In this document: positions 7,321 through 15,837 of the stretch, piece after piece | Layout: each line of letters starts with the position of its first letter | How positions within the stretch are numbered: the first letter of the stretch is position 1 | DNA from: Flavobacterium plurextorum | GTDB taxonomy: Bacteria > Bacteroidota > Bacteroidia > Flavobacteriales > Flavobacteriaceae | Direction of reading: 5' to 3' | DNA: 64,000 nt | Assembly (NCBI RefSeq): GCF_002217395.1 | Contig: NZ_MUHD01000014.1 | Location: 62,001 to 126,000, forward strand | Notes under the pieces: generated by a model | Told to the model about the DNA's origin: nothing | Databases searched by the model: none | What the model saw: the letters and a program-made list of their open reading frames with translations, nothing else | Position numbers and translations under genes: made by a program

Positions 7321-8265
7321 ATGATTTCAATTCCTCACAAAGCTAAGCAATTCCTTGTTCTTCTAGTCAAACTTTTGATTGTAGGCGGTGCATTTTATTT
7401 TATCTACAATCAGCTGGCAAACAATGACAAATTAGACTGGAATAAGTTTATTGTTTTGTTCCGAAAAAATCAGTCGGTTTTAGGGATTTCATTTATTTTA
7501 CTTTTGAGCGTTTTGAATCGCTATTTTGAAATTTTAAAATGGCAGAATCTTGCCAAAGTAATTCATGAAATCTCTGTTTACGAATCTACAAAACAAGTTT
7601 TGGCGGCTTTAACCGCAGGAATTTTTACACCAAATGGAGTAGGAGAGTACGCAGGGAAAGCATTGTATTATCCAAAATCTGATGCAAAAAAAGTAGTTTT
7701 CTTGAACTTAATCTGCAACGGAATCCAAATGATTTTAACGATCATTTTTGGGATTTTCGGATTGCTGTATTTCAATGCACAGTTTAATGTGATAACGACA
7801 AAAACAGTTTTAATTTTGTTTGGAGGATTTTTACTTATTTTGATCGTTTTATTTTCTATAAAAAAAATAAAAGTAAAAGGATATTCGATTGAAAAACTGA
7901 TTCATAAAATCAATGAAATTCCGAAGTCAATTCATCAAAAAAACATCTTTTTAGGAATTTGCCGCTATTTGGTTTTTTCACATCAATACTACTTTTTGTT
8001 TTTAGGTTTTGATGTCGATTTGCCTTATTTAACTTTGATGGCAGCTATTACGTCTGTTTATTTTCTGGCTTCTTCATTGCCAACATTTCAATTTTTAGAT
8101 TTTGCTGTAAAAGGAAGTGTTGCTATTTATTTCTTCGGAATTCTGGGTGTAAACGAGTGGATTGTAATTTTCATCAGTACTTTAATGTGGTTTCTAAACG
8201 TTGTTTTACCAGTAGTTTTGGGAAGCTACTTTGTATTGAATTTTAAAACCAAAACAGCAGAATGA
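7321..8265 (+). CDS. Lysylphosphatidylglycerol synthase TM-region (flippase-like) family protein
   Basis: 314 residues with about eight hydrophobic segments, matching the membrane part of the LPG synthase/AglD-like UPF0104 family. The conserved segment TAGIFTPNGVGEYAGKALYY (in family terms the P-x-x-x-G-E/G-x motif) lies near residue 100. Such proteins are thought to move or modify lipid-linked material, but the cargo is unknown. I chose ATG 7321 because an upstream frame to 7210 crosses repeats and the promoter. The stop overlaps the glycosyltransferase start (ATGA), suggesting a joint membrane-glycan role. Confidence 0.8.
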   Translation: MISIPHKAKQFLVLLVKLLIVGGAFYFIYNQLANNDKLDWNKFIVLFRKNQSVLGISFILLLSVLNRYFEILKWQNLAKVIHEISVYESTKQVLAALTAGIFTPNGVGEYAGKALYYPKSDAKKVVFLNLICNGIQMILTIIFGIFGLLYFNAQFNVITTKTVLILFGGFLLILIVLFSIKKIKVKGYSIEKLIHKINEIPKSIHQKNIFLGICRYLVFSHQYYFLFLGFDVDLPYLTLMAAITSVYFLASSLPTFQFLDFAVKGSVAIYFFGILGVNEWIVIFISTLMWFLNVVLPVVLGSYFVLNFKTKTAE

Positions 8266-9365
8266 TTTTTGTTTTTTTTGGCATATTAACCATTTACGTG
8301 ATTAGTATTAGCATACTTGTTTATGGTTTTTTCAAAGTAAAGCAATATCAAAAAACAGATTTAAACCCAAAAACAACCTTTACGATTATAGTTCCGTTTC
8401 GAAATGAAGCTGAGAATTTACCCAATTTGTTAAACAGCTTTTCGAAATTAAATTATCCAACAGATTTGTTTGAAGTGATTTTAGTTGATGATTCTTCGAT
8501 TGAAAAGTTTGAAGTCTCACATTTCACATTTCACATTTCACAAATTGACAATATTCGGGTTTCAAATTCTCCCAAAAAGGATGCAATTACAACCGCAATG
8601 CGGCATGTAAAAACGGATTGGGTTATTACAACAGATGCAGATTGTATTGTACCTCAAAACTGGCTTTTAACTTTTGATAATTATATTCAGGAAAATAAAG
8701 TTTCAATGCTTGCAGGAGCGGTTACGTATGAATGTGAGAATTCATTTTTACATGATTTTCAGCAATTAGATTTAACCAGTTTACAAGGTGCAACTATTGG
8801 AAGTTTTGGTTTAAATAGAGGTTTTATGTGTAACGGAGCCAATTTTGCCTACACAAAATCAATATTTGAAAAGCTGAATGGCTTTGAAGGAAATGATAAA
8901 ATTGCGAGCGGAGATGATGTTTTTTTGCTTCAAAAATCGATTGAAAAATTCCCAAATGAGGTTCGCTATTTAAAAGCTGAAGAAGCGATTGTAATTACAA
9001 AACCAACAGAAAACTGGAAAACACTATTTTATCAAAGAGTACGCTGGGCTGCCAAAACAAGTTCTTATAAAAGTAGTTTTGGAAAGCTTTTAGGTTTAAT
9101 TGTTTTCTTTGGAAATTTGAGTTTTGTAATTGGTTTTTTCTGTTTCCTATTAGGATTTTGGTCTTATTCCGTATTTGTTTTAGGTGCTTTTTTAAAGTTT
9201 CTAATAGATTTCGTACTGCTTTATGCAACCAATAAATTTTTATCAAAAAATAGAATAAAAAGTCTTTTGCTTAGTAGTTTGTTTTATCCCTTTTTTAGTT
9301 CAACAGTAGCTTTGTACAGCTTATTTGGATCTTATGAATGGAAAGATCGACGATTTAGAAGCTAA
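8262..9365 (+). CDS. Membrane-bound family 2 glycosyltransferase
   Basis: 367 residues. An N-terminal membrane helix (1-25) precedes a GT-A domain: TIIVPFRNEAENLPNLLNSF, VILVDDSS, the DxD motif TTDADC near residue 125, GFMCNGANFAYTK, and the acceptor motif QRVRW near 256. Three hydrophobic helices close the C-terminus. It should transfer a sugar from a nucleotide-sugar, probably to a lipid at the inner membrane. Residues ~85-95 (EVSHFTFHISQ) are encoded by a 3-copy tcacattt tandem repeat placed right after VDDSS. It is coupled to the upstream flippase-like gene. Confidence 0.88.
   Translation: MIFVFFGILTIYVISISILVYGFFKVKQYQKTDLNPKTTFTIIVPFRNEAENLPNLLNSFSKLNYPTDLFEVILVDDSSIEKFEVSHFTFHISQIDNIRVSNSPKKDAITTAMRHVKTDWVITTDADCIVPQNWLLTFDNYIQENKVSMLAGAVTYECENSFLHDFQQLDLTSLQGATIGSFGLNRGFMCNGANFAYTKSIFEKLNGFEGNDKIASGDDVFLLQKSIEKFPNEVRYLKAEEAIVITKPTENWKTLFYQRVRWAAKTSSYKSSFGKLLGLIVFFGNLSFVIGFFCFLLGFWSYSVFVLGAFLKFLIDFVLLYATNKFLSKNRIKSLLLSSLFYPFFSSTVALYSLFGSYEWKDRRFRS
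8515..8546. repeat. In-frame 8-base tandem repeat in the GT2 gene
   Basis: Three consecutive copies of tcacattt plus a partial fourth. Similar short tandem strings occur only between genes elsewhere in the window. Three 8-base units total 24 bases, so the frame is kept. Confidence 0.75.
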
Positions 9366-9381
9366 ACTTATTTAGAGAAAA

Positions 9382-9867
9382 CTATTTCTCGTCTTTTGCT
9401 TTAAGAATAACGGGTAAAATAAATTGCGTTTTTACTGGAATACCGCGTTTTATCGCTGGATTTATTTTTGGGAAATTAACCAAACGTGCGTGAAGAATAC
9501 TGTCAATTTTTATAGTATCATAAGCAACAGAATCTTTAGGAAACTGAGGTTCAAATTTCATAACAGCATTTGGAAAAATGGTTACTTTTACCTCGATAGT
9601 GTCGAGTTCAGGATACATTATCGATAAACTGTCAACATTTAGTTTTTCTTGAATCAGGGTTGACATAACATCAAAAAAACACTTTTGGCGTTGTTTTTTA
9701 TCGCTGATTTTTTCACAGTCTGCTACGGTTGGATATTCGTCAACTTCTTTCCAGTTTATAGATTTTAATTCTTTTTGAAGCAATTCTTTTTCAGACGGAA
9801 CCTGCTTCTCAAAATATTGACAAGAATTAAAAAAAAGAATAACTATAAGAAGGAAAAAATGTTTCAA
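9382..9867 (-). CDS. Small lipoprotein with TonB C-terminal-like end
   Basis: 161 residues. The N-terminus (MKHFFLLIVILFFNSC) is a lipoprotein signal with the lipidated cysteine at residue 16. The C-terminal part (VKVTIFPNAVMKFEPQFPKD, then INPAIKRGIPVKTQFILPV) resembles the TonB C-terminal fold seen in many small Bacteroidota envelope proteins. No membrane anchor or proline linker typical of true TonB is present. The start is TTG at 9867; no in-frame ATG lies just upstream and the signal peptide fits this start. It converges on the GT2 gene 16 bases away. The function is unknown. Confidence 0.65.
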   Translation of the reverse strand: MKHFFLLIVILFFNSCQYFEKQVPSEKELLQKELKSINWKEVDEYPTVADCEKISDKKQRQKCFFDVMSTLIQEKLNVDSLSIMYPELDTIEVKVTIFPNAVMKFEPQFPKDSVAYDTIKIDSILHARLVNFPKINPAIKRGIPVKTQFILPVILKAKDEK

Positions 9868-9915
9868 GATTATGACGTTGTATTGAACAATGAAAATTAT
9901 GGTATAAAAATACGA

Positions 9916-10299
9916 TTATTTTTTTTGAGAAGCTTTGTATTGAAGATAATCTTCATAGCGTTCTGAAAGCCATTGTTCTTTGTTTTGTTCTGCAATTTGC
10001 TTCTGATCAGGATATAAGTGAGCAAGGCGATCAGAAAAAGCGGCAATTCGAACGGTGTAATTATAAAACTCTGTTTTACTTAGAACAATATTAGGATCGT
10101 TTTTTCGATTAAAAAATTCAAAGAAAAGCGTATCAAATTCTTTCATAGAGAAATTTTGAACTTTTTTCTTATTACTTTTATAAATGCTGTCCTGAAGAAA
10201 TTGATCTTCAGGTGAAAGTTTTTTCGTTTGTGCGCATAAACTCATGCTGCTCGAAAAAAACAGAACTAAAAAAACAATAAATTGTGAGAGACGATTCAT
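9916..10299 (-). CDS. Secreted hypothetical protein
   Basis: 127 residues with a signal peptide (MNRLSQFIVFLVLFFSSSMSLCAQ) and a mature part of about 100 charged residues, mostly helical by composition. I do not recognise a family. A TAATTTTG -7 box on the minus strand (10336-10329) lies upstream. It is divergent from the DUF456 gene and is followed 48 bases later by the lipoprotein gene on the same strand. Confidence 0.6.
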   Translation of the reverse strand: MNRLSQFIVFLVLFFSSSMSLCAQTKKLSPEDQFLQDSIYKSNKKKVQNFSMKEFDTLFFEFFNRKNDPNIVLSKTEFYNYTVRIAAFSDRLAHLYPDQKQIAEQNKEQWLSERYEDYLQYKASQKK

Positions 10300-10348
10300 T
10301 TACTAATTTCGCTGCAAGTTTGTAAGCACAAAATTACAAAAAAAATAT

Positions 10349-10849
10349 ATGGATTTATTATTGTTGGCACTTGGTTTTATATGCATAATCATTGGCATTT
10401 TTGGGAGTTTTTTACCTGTTTTGCCTGGTTTGTCAAGTTGTTGGGTAGGTTTGCTTTTATTGTATTTGACAAAAGCTGTTGCGAACAATTATTGGGTATT
10501 GGGAATTACATTGCTGCTGACGATAATTATCACAGTTTTAGATTATATAATTCCAGCCAAAGGAACTAAGAAATTTGGAGGCAGTTCTTACGGCGTTTGG
10601 GGAACTAATATTGGCTTGGTAGTTGGGATTCTTGCACCTATTCCGTTTGGTGTAATTATTGGTCCTTTTGTTGGTGCTTTAGTAGGAGAGATGCTTTATG
10701 ATTCTAAAAACCATCAACGTGCTTTTAAAGCAGCGACGGGTTCACTTCTTGGGTTTTTAGCCTCTAGTTTTATAAATTTTATGTTTTGTATGATTTATCT
10801 AGGTATTTTCATAACTGTAGTTTGGCAGAATCGCTCCCTATTGTTTTAA
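10349..10849 (+). CDS. DUF456 family membrane protein
   Basis: 166 residues, nearly all hydrophobic, with about four to five membrane segments. Typical DUF456 features are the N-terminal GSFLPVLPGLSSCWVGLLLL, the central DYIIPAKGTKKFGGSSYGVW, and PFVGALVGEM. The family function is not established. The gene has its own short upstream region and no partner. Confidence 0.88.
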   Translation: MDLLLLALGFICIIIGIFGSFLPVLPGLSSCWVGLLLLYLTKAVANNYWVLGITLLLTIIITVLDYIIPAKGTKKFGGSSYGVWGTNIGLVVGILAPIPFGVIIGPFVGALVGEMLYDSKNHQRAFKAATGSLLGFLASSFINFMFCMIYLGIFITVVWQNRSLLF

Positions 10850-11122
10850 ATGTTAAAATTTATTTAAGCTTTTTCTTATTTTTTAATTTTTCTCGATTAT
10901 TTTCTTAAAATTTTATTTTTTTAGTGTGCTTCTCAAGGCTTTATGTTTATTGAGACCCGCGTTCTTTTTTGTAAATACGTATAAATGTCATCGGTAAAAT
11001 TTTAACTAATTTTTTGGATATGTTAGAATATTTTATATTTTTATCACGATAAACGATAAAAAGCCTCACTTTGTCGATTATTTTGAATGACTTTAAATAA
11101 TTATTTTTAATAAGTTAATAGT
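10850..11122. other. AT-rich gap without recognised gene
   Basis: This 273-base gap holds long T-rich strings and a short dyad near 11044-11060 (tcacgataaacgat). I saw no open frame with coding character, no RNA family and no convincing -33/-7 pair. The gap is long for this gene-dense window, so a promoter with upstream control sites for the next gene is likely. Confidence 0.4.
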
Positions 11123-11725
11123 ATGACCCCAAACCTACAAATTGAACTTAGACGTTTTATTTCTTCTAATGTTGTTTCAAAGCTTAACAAATTTTATTTT
11201 GAAAATGATGCGCTTTTAATAAAAGGAATCGATGTTTCAATAGGTACAGTTTTAATGGGGCTGTACAATAAAGCGGAGGAATCTGGTTTTTATAAAGATA
11301 TTGTATCACTTGTTGAAGATAGTTCGACTTTTTATCAGGAAGTCGATTTCAATTCAGGACGAATATTATCAGTAGATGACTGCTACCGTATAGAAGGAAA
11401 TGTTTTGCTGAAAGAAATTTTCACCAATAAAAAAGGGCGGATTTCTGAAATGATTTCGAATGAAGTTGGTATTAAAAGCGAAACAGCCCGAGAAATTCTT
11501 AATTTTTCTGCTCTTTTAGTTATCTCTTATCTTAAAAATAATCTGCAATTACTAGATAGTTTAAAATTACTATTAGAAGAGCAAAAAAGGGATATCTTAA
11601 ATAGTATTCAACCAGGAATCAAGATAATTTTAGGATTTTCATGTTATGAAAACGTTGAAGATAAAAACCAAAACATAGGAAGATCTATTTTTACACTTTT
11701 CGGACATAACTTTTTTACATTCTAA
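11123..11725 (+). CDS. Hypothetical protein, DUF937-like
   Basis: 200 residues with no signal peptide. The pattern IDVSIGTVLMGLYNKAEESG, the G-R-I-L/GNVLLKEIFTNKKGRISEMI stretch and a hydrophobic end (ILNFSALLVISYLKNN) resemble DUF937 proteins, which share a repeated helical unit around 'G-x-x-L-L-x-x-l-f'. The match is made by eye only. The C-terminal ~40 residues are not part of that pattern. It stands alone after a long gap and ends in a hairpin terminator. Confidence 0.55.
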   Translation: MTPNLQIELRRFISSNVVSKLNKFYFENDALLIKGIDVSIGTVLMGLYNKAEESGFYKDIVSLVEDSSTFYQEVDFNSGRILSVDDCYRIEGNVLLKEIFTNKKGRISEMISNEVGIKSETAREILNFSALLVISYLKNNLQLLDSLKLLLEEQKRDILNSIQPGIKIILGFSCYENVEDKNQNIGRSIFTLFGHNFFTF

Positions 11726-11760
11726 AAAAAAATCCCGTCTTACAAAGTAAAACAGGATTT
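11724..11760. terminator. Bidirectional terminator between convergent genes
   Basis: A 14-bp near-perfect stem (AAATCCCGTCTTAC with GTAAAACAGGATTT, loop AAA) is flanked by an A run on the left and a T-rich tract on the right. It can end both the DUF937-like gene (plus) and the pseudouridine synthase gene (minus). Confidence 0.75.
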
Positions 11761-11788
11761 AATATTTTTAAACAATTTTGAAAATGTA

Positions 11789-12697
11789 TTAAGCATTTTT
11801 CAAATTGATAACTTCTTGTTCAGTTAAGAAACGCCAGTTACCTCTTGGCAAATTCTTTTTAGTTAAACCTGCAAAAGATACACGGTCAATACGAAGCACA
11901 TCATAATCAAAATGTTCAAAAATGGCACGAACCACTTTTACATTTGATGAGCGTAGTTTAAGACCCACTTCACTTTTTGCTTCTTTTTCGATGTAGCTTA
12001 TTTCTTCAACAAAAACGCGGTGTCCGTCAAGAACTAAGCCTTTACTGATTTTTTCTAAATCTTCAAATTTTAGATTTTTATCTAAAGAAACTTGATAAAT
12101 TTTTGATGATTTCTGACTTGGTAAAGTAAATTTACGAATCATATCAGTATCGTTTGTAAACAACAACAATCCTGTTGTGTTTTTGTCCATTCTTCCTACA
12201 GGTGCAATTTTTGCAGTTGTAGAACCACGAACAAGCTCTAGAACGTTACGATATTCCTGTCCTTCATCAAGTGCAGTTGTAAAGTTTTTAGGTTTATTCA
12301 ATAAAATGTATTCCTTCTTTTCAGGAGTCAAAGTAACACCGTCAAAGTTTACAACATCATTTAATTTTACTAAATAACCCATTTCTGTAACTGGAACGCC
12401 GTTTACTTTAACGTTTCCAGATTGAATATATATATCAGCATCACGACGAGAGCAAACCCCTGAGTTTGAGATATATTTATTCAAACGAATCTCATCAGAA
12501 GCTTTCTGTCTTTTTGGTGCCTGATTTTGTTTCTTAATTTTTTGCTCCGCAGCTTCTTGTGCCGCTTTAACTTCAGGCTTCACTTTTTTCGGCCCTTGAG
12601 CACGTTTCGCCATAGGAGGTTTTGGCTTGCTAGAGTTTGATCTTGAACTGTTTGGTCTAGATCCGCCTCTTTTATTATTGCCTTCCTTATTGTTCAT
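11789..12697 (-). CDS. RluB/RsuA-type rRNA pseudouridine synthase
   Basis: 302 residues. A Lys/Pro/Gln-rich low-complexity leader (1-~68) precedes an S4 RNA-binding domain (IRLNKYISNSGVCSRRDADI) and the catalytic domain. The catalytic Asp lies in PVGRMDKNTTGLLLFTND, and the C-terminal signature is LKLRSSNVKVVRAIFEHF. It converts uridine to pseudouridine in rRNA, most likely large-subunit helix-89-type sites as RluB does. Start ATG 12697 is preceded by a TATCTTTG box. It follows the isoprenoid genes but is separated by 209 bases and has its own promoter. Confidence 0.92.
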   Translation of the reverse strand: MNNKEGNNKRGGSRPNSSRSNSSKPKPPMAKRAQGPKKVKPEVKAAQEAAEQKIKKQNQAPKRQKASDEIRLNKYISNSGVCSRRDADIYIQSGNVKVNGVPVTEMGYLVKLNDVVNFDGVTLTPEKKEYILLNKPKNFTTALDEGQEYRNVLELVRGSTTAKIAPVGRMDKNTTGLLLFTNDTDMIRKFTLPSQKSSKIYQVSLDKNLKFEDLEKISKGLVLDGHRVFVEEISYIEKEAKSEVGLKLRSSNVKVVRAIFEHFDYDVLRIDRVSFAGLTKKNLPRGNWRFLTEQEVINLKNA

Positions 12698-12714
12698 AAA
12701 TTCTGTAATTTGTG

Positions 12715-12722
12715 CAAAGATA
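12715..12722 (-). promoter_or_regulatory. -7 box of the pseudouridine synthase gene
   Basis: On the minus strand the sequence is TATCTTTG, an exact match to TAnnTTTG, 17 bases before the ATG. No TTG was found at the normal -33 spacing. Confidence 0.55.
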
Positions 12723-12906
12723 GTTTTTTCTGCCCAATTAATCTTAAGTTCTATGTTCTTAGATTAATAGCAATAAAATTTTAGTTGATTTAAAACGTCA
12801 CAACAAGCTTTTTTTAAACATCACAATCGTTTTCTTTTTCTAATTTTTTCTTTTTTGAGTGCAAAATGTAAAAGGATTTTTACTTTATACTTGTTTAAAA
12901 TAACTT

Positions 12907-13863
12907 TTAGTAATTGGAGATCAATTCACGTCCGTGCCATAAAACACTTGGATTGATCAAGACAATGCAAAAAACTCCAGATACGATCAAGAATTTTAAT
13001 ACATTATGCAGCAGTAAAAATTGTTCCTTAGAATTTGACTTCCATAGATAAAGCAGAAAAAATAATAAAACGATAAAACAGATGTAAAAGTAAATATCCA
13101 TATAGCCAACATCATAAATATTGACTAGAATATAAACTGGAATTACCGTTAAAAATGTCAAAATCGTAATGATTTGTTTAGAGACTCTTTCGTTGTAAAT
13201 AATTGGAATTGTATGGTAATTATTAGCTAAATCTCCTTTTAGATTTTCTAAATCTTTTATCATTTCCCTAATCAAAAGCAATAAAAACAAGAACATTGCG
13301 TGTGCCGAAATTACTGCAAAATGACTTCTGTGATTCTCAATTTCTTCAAATGAAATTGAATTGTAGAAATACAATAAAATGGCGAAGAAAGGAATTACAG
13401 CCATAAATGCCGCAGTTAAATTGCCTATAATTGGGTATTTTTTTATTTTATGAGAATAAAACCAGATTATAAAAATATAAGCTGAAAAGAATAAAAAAGC
13501 GCGCCAAGAAACTATAAAAGCCATCAGAGCAGCTAAAAAATTTAAACTGAAATAGACCGATAATTTGGTTTTTTGACTGACCAATCGATCCAGCATTGAT
13601 TTGTTGGGTCTGTTTATCAGGTCTTTTTGACTGTCGTAAAAGTTATTAATAATATAACCAGAAGCAATTGTTACGGCAGATGCAAAGACTATTAGGAATA
13701 ACTTGAAATCAAGCAGAATGTCGAGTGCTCTTTTTTCTGGTGCTAAAATAAAAATTGCTGATAAATACTGCGCCAGAATAATAATTGGAATGTTATAACC
13801 GCGAACGACAGAAAACAAACTTACAATTTTCATTAATAAAAGTTTGTGTTGTCTGCTTAACAT
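12907..13863 (-). CDS. UbiA family prenyltransferase (geranylgeranylglycerol-phosphate type)
   Basis: 318 residues with eight to nine membrane helices. The first Asp-rich motif is NNFYDSQKDLINRPNK (residues ~68-83) and the second is REMIKDLENLKGD (~200). These bind the Mg-diphosphate of a prenyl donor. In flavobacteria the close relatives at this position, next to mevalonate genes, are annotated as geranylgeranylglycerol-phosphate geranylgeranyltransferases; that assignment is by context, and another acceptor is possible. It lies 61 bases downstream of the DUF502 gene on the same strand. Confidence 0.83.
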   Translation of the reverse strand: MLSRQHKLLLMKIVSLFSVVRGYNIPIIILAQYLSAIFILAPEKRALDILLDFKLFLIVFASAVTIASGYIINNFYDSQKDLINRPNKSMLDRLVSQKTKLSVYFSLNFLAALMAFIVSWRAFLFFSAYIFIIWFYSHKIKKYPIIGNLTAAFMAVIPFFAILLYFYNSISFEEIENHRSHFAVISAHAMFLFLLLLIREMIKDLENLKGDLANNYHTIPIIYNERVSKQIITILTFLTVIPVYILVNIYDVGYMDIYFYICFIVLLFFLLYLWKSNSKEQFLLLHNVLKFLIVSGVFCIVLINPSVLWHGRELISNY

Positions 13864-13924
13864 GAGTTATAAGGGAATTGATTAGATTTAGGGGAAGTTA
13901 AAAGTTATTTTTTGATTCTGAAAT

Positions 13925-14515
13925 TTACAGTTTGTTTTTTAACAATTCTTTAGAGCCATACCCTAATTTTCGAATGCAGGCTAAGGCTTGTTTTTGTGTA
14001 ATTTGGATGTCTGTAATGTCTTTTTTTTCAACAAAAACTACTGATCCGCTCCACGGATTTGGTGCGTCTGGAATAAAGACTGTAAATTGATTTTCATTTA
14101 CCTGCTCTATTAAAAAAGCAAATTGCAAACCTGCATCTGTAGGAACTAAAATTACTTTTAAGTCTTCATTAGATTCAAATCCTAAAATATTTTCATTCAT
14201 GCTTTTCATAAATGAATAACCTGGAACGAAGCTTAAAATTCCATCTTCTAATTTCTGAACCAGTTTTTTAGCATTTGCTGTTTTTGCAAGTATTCCGGCA
14301 ATAAAACAAATAAGAATTATAATTAGTATTCCAATAAGCTCTTGAATGGCAACTCCTAAAATATTTACTCTTGGCAAGTTGTTTACAAGTGGGAGTGTTG
14401 TTTTTTGAACGATGCCATATCCTTTTTCTAAAACAATCAGCAGTACTACTAAAGGCACTAGAAATAGAATTCCTCCTAAAAAAGTTGCTTTGATAATTTT
14501 TAAAATACTTTTCAT
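13925..14515 (-). CDS. DUF502 family membrane protein
   Basis: 196 residues. Two membrane helices (about 10-28 and 55-77) are followed by a soluble domain with the DUF502 marks VPTDAGLQFAFLIEQ and VFIPDAPNPWSGSVVFVEK (P-T/S-x-P-N-P-x-S-G). The family function is unknown, though the proteins are common in Gram-negative bacteria and plants. It lies 74 bases downstream of mevalonate kinase on the same strand. Confidence 0.88.
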   Translation of the reverse strand: MKSILKIIKATFLGGILFLVPLVVLLIVLEKGYGIVQKTTLPLVNNLPRVNILGVAIQELIGILIIILICFIAGILAKTANAKKLVQKLEDGILSFVPGYSFMKSMNENILGFESNEDLKVILVPTDAGLQFAFLIEQVNENQFTVFIPDAPNPWSGSVVFVEKKDITDIQITQKQALACIRKLGYGSKELLKNKL

Positions 14516-14589
14516 ATTCAGTAACTTTTTTAGGATTAAATATTAGGAAAGTGTATTCAAATAATTATGTCTTTTTAAGAAAATTAAAC

Positions 14590-15528
14590 TTAAAATTGGT
14601 AAACTACTTCTAGTTTATAATCTTTTAAAGATGCTTTTGCACGTTCTAGATCTTCAGTAAAACCAAGAATATAGCCTCCGCCGCCAGAACCACAAAGTTT
14701 TAAATAGTAATCGTTTGTGTCAATTCCGTTTTGCCAAATTCCGTGAAATTGCTCAGGAATCATTGGTTTAAAGTTGTTTAAAACAACTTTAGAAAGCTTT
14801 TTAGTATTCGTAAACAATGATTTCATGTCTCCATGTAAAAAGTTTTCTACGCAAGCATCTGTGTATTTTACGAATTGGTTTTTAAGCATAGTACGGAAAC
14901 CTTTGTCTTTTAAGTTTTCCATGAAAATGTTAACCATTGGTGCAGTTTCGCCAACAATTCCAGAATCTAATAAAAACACTGCGCCTTTTCCGTCAAAACT
15001 TTGAGTTGGAATTCCGGTTGCTTCAATATTATCTTTCGAATTAATTAAAATTGGAATGCTCAAATAACTGTTTAATGGATCTAAACCAGAACTTTTTCCG
15101 TGGAAAAAACTCTCCATTTGAGAAAATATGTTTTTTAACTGCAATAGTTTTTCGCGAGTTAAATTCTCTAAAACTGTGATTTTGTTTGTAGCATATTTAT
15201 CATAAATCGCTGCTACAAGTGCTCCGCTGCTTCCAACACCGTAACCTTGCGGAATACTAGAATCAAAGTACATTCCGGTTTCGACATCATTTTTTAAAGT
15301 GTCTAAATCAAAAGTAACCAATTCAGGCTGCTGTACATGCAAAACTTCAAGGTAAGAGGCAAAGCTTTTTAAACTTCTGTTTGATGCAATAGCTTCAGCC
15401 GAAGGTTCTTCGGACTTTTTTAATGCACCGTTGTAAAAATTATAGGGAATAGAAAGTCCTTTAGAGTCGCGGATAATTCCGTATTCTCCAAAGAGTAATA
15501 TTTTTGAGTAAAATAAGGGTCCTTTCAT
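14590..15528 (-). CDS. mvk: Mevalonate kinase (GHMP kinase)
   Basis: 312 residues. GHMP motifs are present: SKILLFGEYGIIRDSKGLSI at the N-terminus, the ATP loop PQGYGVGSSGALVAAIYDKY near residue 94, and C-terminal LCGSGGGGYILGF. Gene context (diphosphomevalonate decarboxylase upstream, UbiA downstream) supports mevalonate to 5-phosphomevalonate. The ATG follows the toxin stop codon by only three bases, so a toxin-antitoxin pair now sits directly upstream in the same operon. Confidence 0.88.
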   Translation of the reverse strand: MKGPLFYSKILLFGEYGIIRDSKGLSIPYNFYNGALKKSEEPSAEAIASNRSLKSFASYLEVLHVQQPELVTFDLDTLKNDVETGMYFDSSIPQGYGVGSSGALVAAIYDKYATNKITVLENLTREKLLQLKNIFSQMESFFHGKSSGLDPLNSYLSIPILINSKDNIEATGIPTQSFDGKGAVFLLDSGIVGETAPMVNIFMENLKDKGFRTMLKNQFVKYTDACVENFLHGDMKSLFTNTKKLSKVVLNNFKPMIPEQFHGIWQNGIDTNDYYLKLCGSGGGGYILGFTEDLERAKASLKDYKLEVVYQF

Positions 15529-15531
15529 GAT

Positions 15532-15837
15532 TTATTTTATGTCTTTCTTTATTTTATTTGGGTTTTGTCTGGTGTCGAAAATGTTGTGAATCCTTATTTC
15601 ATTAGCACTAAAACTATATAATATACTTGATTGTTTTGTTACAACGCATTTTCGGTATTTCTTGCTTATGGATGATTTTGGAAAAATCTCTGGATTCATC
15701 ATCATTATTGAAATTGCTTTTTCAAATTTGATGATAAATATCTTTTTTGATTTTTCTGACCATCTTGCTTCAATGAACTTTAAAACTGAATCTAAATTTT
15801 TCTCTGCTGTTTTTGAAAAATTTACTTTAAGATCCAC
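15532..15837 (-). CDS. RelE/ParE family toxin
   Basis: 101 residues with the ParE pattern: N-terminal VNFSKTAEKNLDSVLKFIEA, then KFEKAISIMMMNPEIFPKS and the C-terminal strands CVVTKQSSILYSFSANEIRI with the ending IFDTRQNPNKI (D-x-R-Q-N/D-P). ParE toxins act on gyrase and RelE toxins cut mRNA in ribosomes; sequence alone does not decide which applies. The start is GTG, sharing its G with the antitoxin TAG stop (TAGTG), so translation is coupled. Confidence 0.85.
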   Translation of the reverse strand: MDLKVNFSKTAEKNLDSVLKFIEARWSEKSKKIFIIKFEKAISIMMMNPEIFPKSSISKKYRKCVVTKQSSILYSFSANEIRIHNIFDTRQNPNKIKKDIK

